DNA of 64,000 nucleotides from DASZHJ01 sp035581425. Its GTDB lineage: Bacteria > Pseudomonadota > Alphaproteobacteria > ATCC43930 > CGMCC-115725. The stretch covers positions 1-64,000 of the forward strand of contig DATJVP010000159.1 of NCBI GenBank assembly GCA_035581425.1, given 5' to 3'. The notes below the pieces were generated by a model, which searched no databases, was not told the DNA's origin, and worked only from the letters and a program-made list of their open reading frames with translations. How positions within the stretch are numbered: the first letter of the stretch is position 1; each line of letters starts with the position of its first letter. Of the stretch, positions 60,763 through 64,000 are shown one piece after another. The position numbers were made by a program, and so were the translations under genes.

Positions 60763-61146
60763 TCAGAGCGACGGCAGGGCCGCCCGGAGGAGAAACAGGA
60801 ACAGGCAGAGCCCTAGCAGGGAAAGCAGGGTCGCGAGCACGAGATCGAACAGGGCGCCGCTGCTGGGCACGACGTCATCGCGGTCGATCGCCCGCGCGAT
60901 CCGGAAGAATCGCACCGTGGCGATGACGATCATGGCAACGCCGAAGAGGATGAGCGCCAGCGCAGCCTCGGTGGCGTAGCCCTGCCCCCGGAACATGACG
61001 CGCGGGGTCGGCCTATCCGCCATCGCTGTCAGAAAGAGATCGAACCGCTCGATCAGGAATCCGAAGGCCATCACCGCAATCGCGGTGCGCACCCAGGCGA
61101 GGAACGTACGCTCGTTCGCGGCATGGTCGGAGTAGTGCTTTATCAT
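60763..61146 (-). CDS. DUF202 (YidH-type) inner-membrane protein
   Basis: A 127-residue protein with three predicted helices. NERTFLAWVRTAIAVMAFGF is the DUF202 signature; the second helix is LALILFGVAMIVIATVRFF and the third LVLATLLSLLGLCLFLFLLR. The biochemical role of the family is unknown. It is separated from the M24 gene by ~250 bp in which I see nothing. Confidence 0.85.
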   Translation of the reverse strand: MIKHYSDHAANERTFLAWVRTAIAVMAFGFLIERFDLFLTAMADRPTPRVMFRGQGYATEAALALILFGVAMIVIATVRFFRIARAIDRDDVVPSSGALFDLVLATLLSLLGLCLFLFLLRAALPSL

Positions 61147-61198
61147 CCGCGCTTGCCGTCCAGGATCGAAACTCCCTGATGCTTGTCTTCGAGCGAGG

Positions 61199-61963
61199 TC
61201 AAGCCTGTCCCGCTGCCTCCAGGATCAGGCCCGCGATCGCGTCCGGCTGCGAAATCAGCGAGACATGGCTCGCCTTCACTTCGATCGTCCGCGCGCCCAT
61301 GCGTTTGGCCATAAATCGCTCGAGATCCGGATCGATCGTGCGATCTTCCGTCGAAACGGCGTACCAGCTTGGCTTCGTCCGCCATGCCGCCTGCGTCGTC
61401 CTGTCTGCGAGCAACGCCCGCTTGAATGGTGCCTGGACAGCGAAGAGGACGCGCGCCTTCTGGCTCGGCAGGTCGCCGGCGAAATCGCGAAGGAATGCCT
61501 CCTCGCTCAGCCGCCCCCAATCGCCGGACCAGACGATGCCGGCAGAGGCCGGAGGCGTCGGATATTTCCGCGCGAGCGCGGCGTAATCCTCGCCCGCATC
61601 GGGCGCGCGCGCGGCGACGTAGACCAGAGCGGCGACCTTGGGATCGACGCCGGCCTCGGTGAGGATCATGCCGCCGAAGGAGTGCGCGACCAGCACCGTC
61701 GGCCCCTGTTGCCACGACAGGACCTGCCGCGTCGCTTCGACCGCCGCCTTCAGGGATGTGAGCGGGTTCTGCACCGCGGTTGCCTGCATTCCCTTTGCCT
61801 GCAATCGCGCGATGACCTCGGACCAGGACGATCCGTCGGCGAACAATCCGTGGATGAGAACGGCATTCTTAGCCTTCGGCATCGGCTGCGCATGAGCGGC
61901 GCTCCCCACGAGCGTGCCCACGGCAGCCGCAACCGATGTCGTCACGAAGGTACGCCGATCCAC
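61199..61963 (-). CDS. Exported alpha/beta hydrolase
   Basis: A 254-residue alpha/beta hydrolase. The N-terminus MDRRTFVTTSVAAAVGTLVG resembles a signal (RR pair, possibly Tat) ending at AHA|QP. The oxyanion region is VLIHGLFADGSSW, the nucleophile elbow AHSFGG, the acid Asp lies in STEDRTIDPD, and the His in KASHVSLI. It fits the salicylate-esterase/hydroxynitrile-lyase-like group of small hydrolases; the substrate is unknown. It lies 18 bp after the stop of the chloroperoxidase-like gene on the same strand. Confidence 0.85.
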   Translation of the reverse strand: MDRRTFVTTSVAAAVGTLVGSAAHAQPMPKAKNAVLIHGLFADGSSWSEVIARLQAKGMQATAVQNPLTSLKAAVEATRQVLSWQQGPTVLVAHSFGGMILTEAGVDPKVAALVYVAARAPDAGEDYAALARKYPTPPASAGIVWSGDWGRLSEEAFLRDFAGDLPSQKARVLFAVQAPFKRALLADRTTQAAWRTKPSWYAVSTEDRTIDPDLERFMAKRMGARTIEVKASHVSLISQPDAIAGLILEAAGQA

Positions 61964-61981
61964 GGGCGTTCCCCCGTCGCG

Positions 61982-62803
61982 TCAATCCTTCAGGAAAGCC
62001 AAGAGATCGGCGTTGATCGTCTCGGCATGCGTCGTTGGCATGCCGTGAGGGAAGCCCTTGTAGGTCTTCATTGTGGCCTTCTTCAGGAGCTTCGCCGAAA
62101 GCGGGCCCGCGGCTATGTAGGGAACGATCTGGTCGTCCTCGCTGTGCATCACCAGCATAGGCACGTTGATCTTCTTGAGGTCCTCGGTGAAGTCGGTCTG
62201 CGAGAAGGCGACGATGCCGTCGTAATGCGCCTTGGCGCCGCCCATCATGCCTTGCCGCCACCAGTTCTGAATGGTCGCCTCCGAGGGCTTGCCGGTCTTG
62301 TTGTAGTTGTAGAAGGGCCCGGCGGCGATCTCGCGATAGAATTGGGAGCGGTTCGCCGCGAGCGCCGCCTGAAGATCGTCGAAGGCCTTCTTCGGCAGGC
62401 CGTTCGGATTCGCGGGCGTCTGCAGCATCAGTGGCGGCACCGCGCTGATGATAGCCCCCTTGGCGACGCGGCTCTCGCCGTGGCGCGCGATAAAGCGGAC
62501 GACCTCGCCGCCGCCGGTCGAATGGCCGACGTGAATGGCGTTCTTCAGGTCGAGATGCGCGACCACCGCCGCGAGATCGTCGGCATAGTGGTCCATGTCG
62601 TGTCCGTCGGCGACCTGGCTCGAGCGGCCGTGCCCCCTGCGGTCATGGGCGATGACGCGGTAGCCGCGATTTAGGAAGAACAGCATCTGCGTGTCCCAAT
62701 CGTCGGCCGAGAGCGGCCAGCCATGGCTGAACACGATGGGCTGCCCCTTGCCCCAGTCCTTGTAGTAGATCTCGACGTTGTCCTTCGTCTTTACGTAGCT
62801 CAT
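61982..62803 (-). CDS. Alpha/beta hydrolase, cofactor-free haloperoxidase-like
   Basis: A 273-residue cytoplasmic alpha/beta hydrolase close to non-haem chloroperoxidases/arylesterases. VFSHGWPLSADDWD is the oxyanion loop, IAHDRRGHGRS the conserved turn, VGHSTGGGEVVRFIARHG the Ser elbow, HSEDDQIVP the acid, and FPHGMPTTHAE the His. By family these enzymes are esterases, perhydrolases or lactonases. It lies 47 bp after the nitrile hydratase-type gene on the same strand. Confidence 0.88.
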   Translation of the reverse strand: MSYVKTKDNVEIYYKDWGKGQPIVFSHGWPLSADDWDTQMLFFLNRGYRVIAHDRRGHGRSSQVADGHDMDHYADDLAAVVAHLDLKNAIHVGHSTGGGEVVRFIARHGESRVAKGAIISAVPPLMLQTPANPNGLPKKAFDDLQAALAANRSQFYREIAAGPFYNYNKTGKPSEATIQNWWRQGMMGGAKAHYDGIVAFSQTDFTEDLKKINVPMLVMHSEDDQIVPYIAAGPLSAKLLKKATMKTYKGFPHGMPTTHAETINADLLAFLKD

Positions 62804-62850
62804 CCTGCCCTCCGTTCGAGTTGTTCACATTGAGACAGTCGGACGCCGAT

Positions 62851-63222
62851 CTAAGAGCGAGTGGAGGCGGATCCGGCAGGGGCGCTTTTTGCGAGCTCGC
62901 TCGCCCATCGAGCTTCCACCTCTTCCATTTTCCGCGCCAATTCCTCCGGGGCCAGGATCCGCTTCTGGAAGAGGATATTGGCGAATGCCGCGATCCACCG
63001 CTCGTAATAGGTGAGCTTGCCGACCATTTCAGCGCCGAGACTCTCGACGCCTCGGCGTTTTTCCTCCGTGCTGACGATCTTGTGCATGTCGAGGATGTTG
63101 GCGAGCGCGTGGCAGCGTTTTTCCCACGGCAGATACTCGTGCTCGACGCGCTCGACTTTCCCGGCCTCGAGCCCGCCCATTTCGGTCGGGAGACGCCTCA
63201 AGAGATTGGCGGTCTCGGTCAT
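62851..63222 (-). CDS. Nitrile hydratase beta-N-terminal-like subunit or accessory protein
   Basis: A 123-residue helical protein matching the N-terminal domain of nitrile hydratase beta subunits: PWEKRCHALANIL and LTYYERWIAAFANILFQKRI with PEELARKMEEVEARW. Standalone versions serve either as a subunit (as in three-subunit thiocyanate hydrolase or toyocamycin nitrile hydratase) or as the accessory protein for cobalt delivery. Its ATG overlaps the alpha-subunit stop (ATGA), so the two are made together. Confidence 0.78.
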   Translation of the reverse strand: MTETANLLRRLPTEMGGLEAGKVERVEHEYLPWEKRCHALANILDMHKIVSTEEKRRGVESLGAEMVGKLTYYERWIAAFANILFQKRILAPEELARKMEEVEARWASELAKSAPAGSASTRS

Positions 63223-63875
63223 GTGCGCCTCCCCCGCTTTTTCGGCGGACTGATCCGCGCGACGCCGATCATCACGTCGCGCGTCACGAGAGCGGCAAGC
63301 TCATCCTCGCTGAAGTCCTCGGTGTTCGGGGGACGCTGCGGCAGGACCAAATAGCGAAGCATCGCCGTCGAATCGCTGACGCGGATCTCGAGGTCGTCGG
63401 GGATGACGGTGCCCATCTCCGCAAGCACCGCGCGCGGCTCCGTCACCGCGCGGGCGCGATAGGGCTTTTGCTTATACCAGTCCGGGGGCAGGCCCAGGAT
63501 CTCGCGCGGATAGCAGGAGCAGAGCGTGCAGACCAGGAGGTTGTGGACCTCGTCCGTATTCTCGAGGACAACGAGCTGTGTATCCTCGAAGAAGCTGATG
63601 CCGAATTCCTCGCAGGCGGCGCGGCCATTTGCGAGGAGCCGCGCCTTGAACTCCGGATCGACCCAGGCGCGCGCGACGAGCCGCGCGCCCAATGCGGGGT
63701 TTCGGGAATCCATGACCTCGAGCATGCGCCGGATTTCGTCCGCTCCGATGACGTGCTTCTCGACCAGAAGCTCGCGCACCGCGGTTTCCATGATCTCGTA
63801 GTAGCCGGGCATGCCGCCGGCATCGGCGATGGGCGCGTGATCGCTATGGGAGTGCTCGTGCTGCCGCTCGCTCAT
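63219..63875 (-). CDS. nthA: Nitrile hydratase alpha subunit, cobalt type
   Basis: A 218-residue alpha subunit of nitrile hydratase (nitrile to amide) or thiocyanate hydrolase gamma. LLVCTLCSCYPREILGLPPDWYK has the claw VCTLCSC (Cys116, Cys119, Ser120, Cys121); Thr after the first Cys marks the cobalt type. The N-terminus is His-rich (HEHSHSDH), and VIGADEIRRMLEVMD is the usual first domain. AAGGA precedes the ATG at 63875; a longer opening to 63953 overlaps the beta gene and is rejected. The start overlaps the stop of the upstream beta gene. Confidence 0.92.
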   Translation of the reverse strand: MSERQHEHSHSDHAPIADAGGMPGYYEIMETAVRELLVEKHVIGADEIRRMLEVMDSRNPALGARLVARAWVDPEFKARLLANGRAACEEFGISFFEDTQLVVLENTDEVHNLLVCTLCSCYPREILGLPPDWYKQKPYRARAVTEPRAVLAEMGTVIPDDLEIRVSDSTAMLRYLVLPQRPPNTEDFSEDELAALVTRDVMIGVARISPPKKRGRRT

Positions 63876-64000
63876 GGGCGGATCCTTTCCAGCCAGGTCT
63901 CGAACACCTCGATGCGGAGCCCGTCTTTCGCCGAGCCCCTGTAGTTCGCCCACAGCTCGGACATCGGGAAGGCGATCCGATAGTAGTGGCGCTTCTCACC
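63872..64000 (-). CDS. nthB: Nitrile hydratase beta subunit, C-terminal end (partial, runs off the right edge)
   Basis: On the minus strand the last 42 codons read GEKRHYYRIAFPMSELWANY ... IEVFETWLERIRP, then TGA, ending in the ATGA overlap with the alpha start. This is the SH3-like C-terminal end of nitrile hydratase beta subunits, where relatives have R(V)xFxxxELWG and end in WExYLE. The 5' part lies outside the window, so I cannot say if the N-terminal domain is fused or supplied by the separate 123-residue protein downstream. Confidence 0.75.
   Translation of the reverse strand, partial: GEKRHYYRIAFPMSELWANYRGSAKDGLRIEVFETWLERIRP

Noticed and set aside
63876..63953. N-terminal extension of the nitrile hydratase alpha subunit
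   Set aside because: That DNA encodes the C-terminus of the beta subunit in another frame, and a ribosome binding site precedes the ATG at 63875.

Overview
The window is a high-GC chromosomal segment with tightly packed genes. The gene content points to an alphaproteobacterium, probably Hyphomicrobiales (Rhizobiales)-like: a queA-tgt-queF-queG queuosine cluster, a fused salicylyl-CoA 5-hydroxylase/old-yellow-enzyme protein, MlaC, PF07277-type SapC, an EgtB/EgtD ergothioneine pair, and a protocatechuate 4,5-cleavage (lig) cluster. The assignment is inferred from gene content only; no rRNA or core marker gene is present.

Layout. (1) 0.1-12.3 kb, housekeeping and metabolism: a sugar-type solute-binding protein; an alanine-racemase-fold protein; a minus-strand run arfB - gamma-glutamyltransferase - class V aminotransferase; the queuosine genes queA, tgt, queF and queG with one unrelated minus-strand gene in between; a cupin; a bidirectional terminator; and a metabolite:H+ symporter. 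(2) 12.5-14.8 kb: a fused FAD hydroxylase/OYE reductase. (3) 15.0-40.6 kb, a surface-protein island and the most striking part of the window: a TpsB outer-membrane transporter, an ECF sigma factor with membrane anti-sigma factor and secreted subtilase, a small unknown gene, one giant 18.8-kb gene for a two-partner-secreted (TpsA) protein of about 6266 residues, then a SapC-family gene and a secreted unknown. The giant gene holds twelve tandem ~1-kb superrepeats of three cassette types, and its only cysteines that I can see are two at the C-terminus. Two copies of the same promoter (GAAC, 17 nt, GTCTAA) lie before the sigma gene and before the small gene. The anti-sigma C-terminal domain has the same pattern as the subtilase prodomain.

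(4) 40.6-42.5 kb: mlaC, a tRNA-Arg(CCU) and a decayed zone with a broken Ca2+:H+ antiporter. This looks like a boundary, because the genes after it seem less GC-biased. (5) 42.5-48.3 kb: egtB-egtD followed by an NTF2-like protein, a MOSC-FNR-ferredoxin fusion and a disulfide reductase, all on the plus strand with gaps under 50 bp. (6) 48.8-55.1 kb: ligC, ligJ, ligK, a 4,5-dihydroxyphthalate-decarboxylase-like gene, ligI, ligA and ligB, enough for protocatechuate to oxaloacetate plus pyruvate except for the LigU tautomerase, which is not in the window. (7) 55.2-60.5 kb: a spermidine/putrescine-type ABC importer followed by an M24-fold protein that has lost several metal ligands. (8) 60.7-64.0 kb, minus strand: a DUF202 membrane protein, two alpha/beta hydrolases, and a cobalt-type nitrile hydratase cluster that runs off the right edge.
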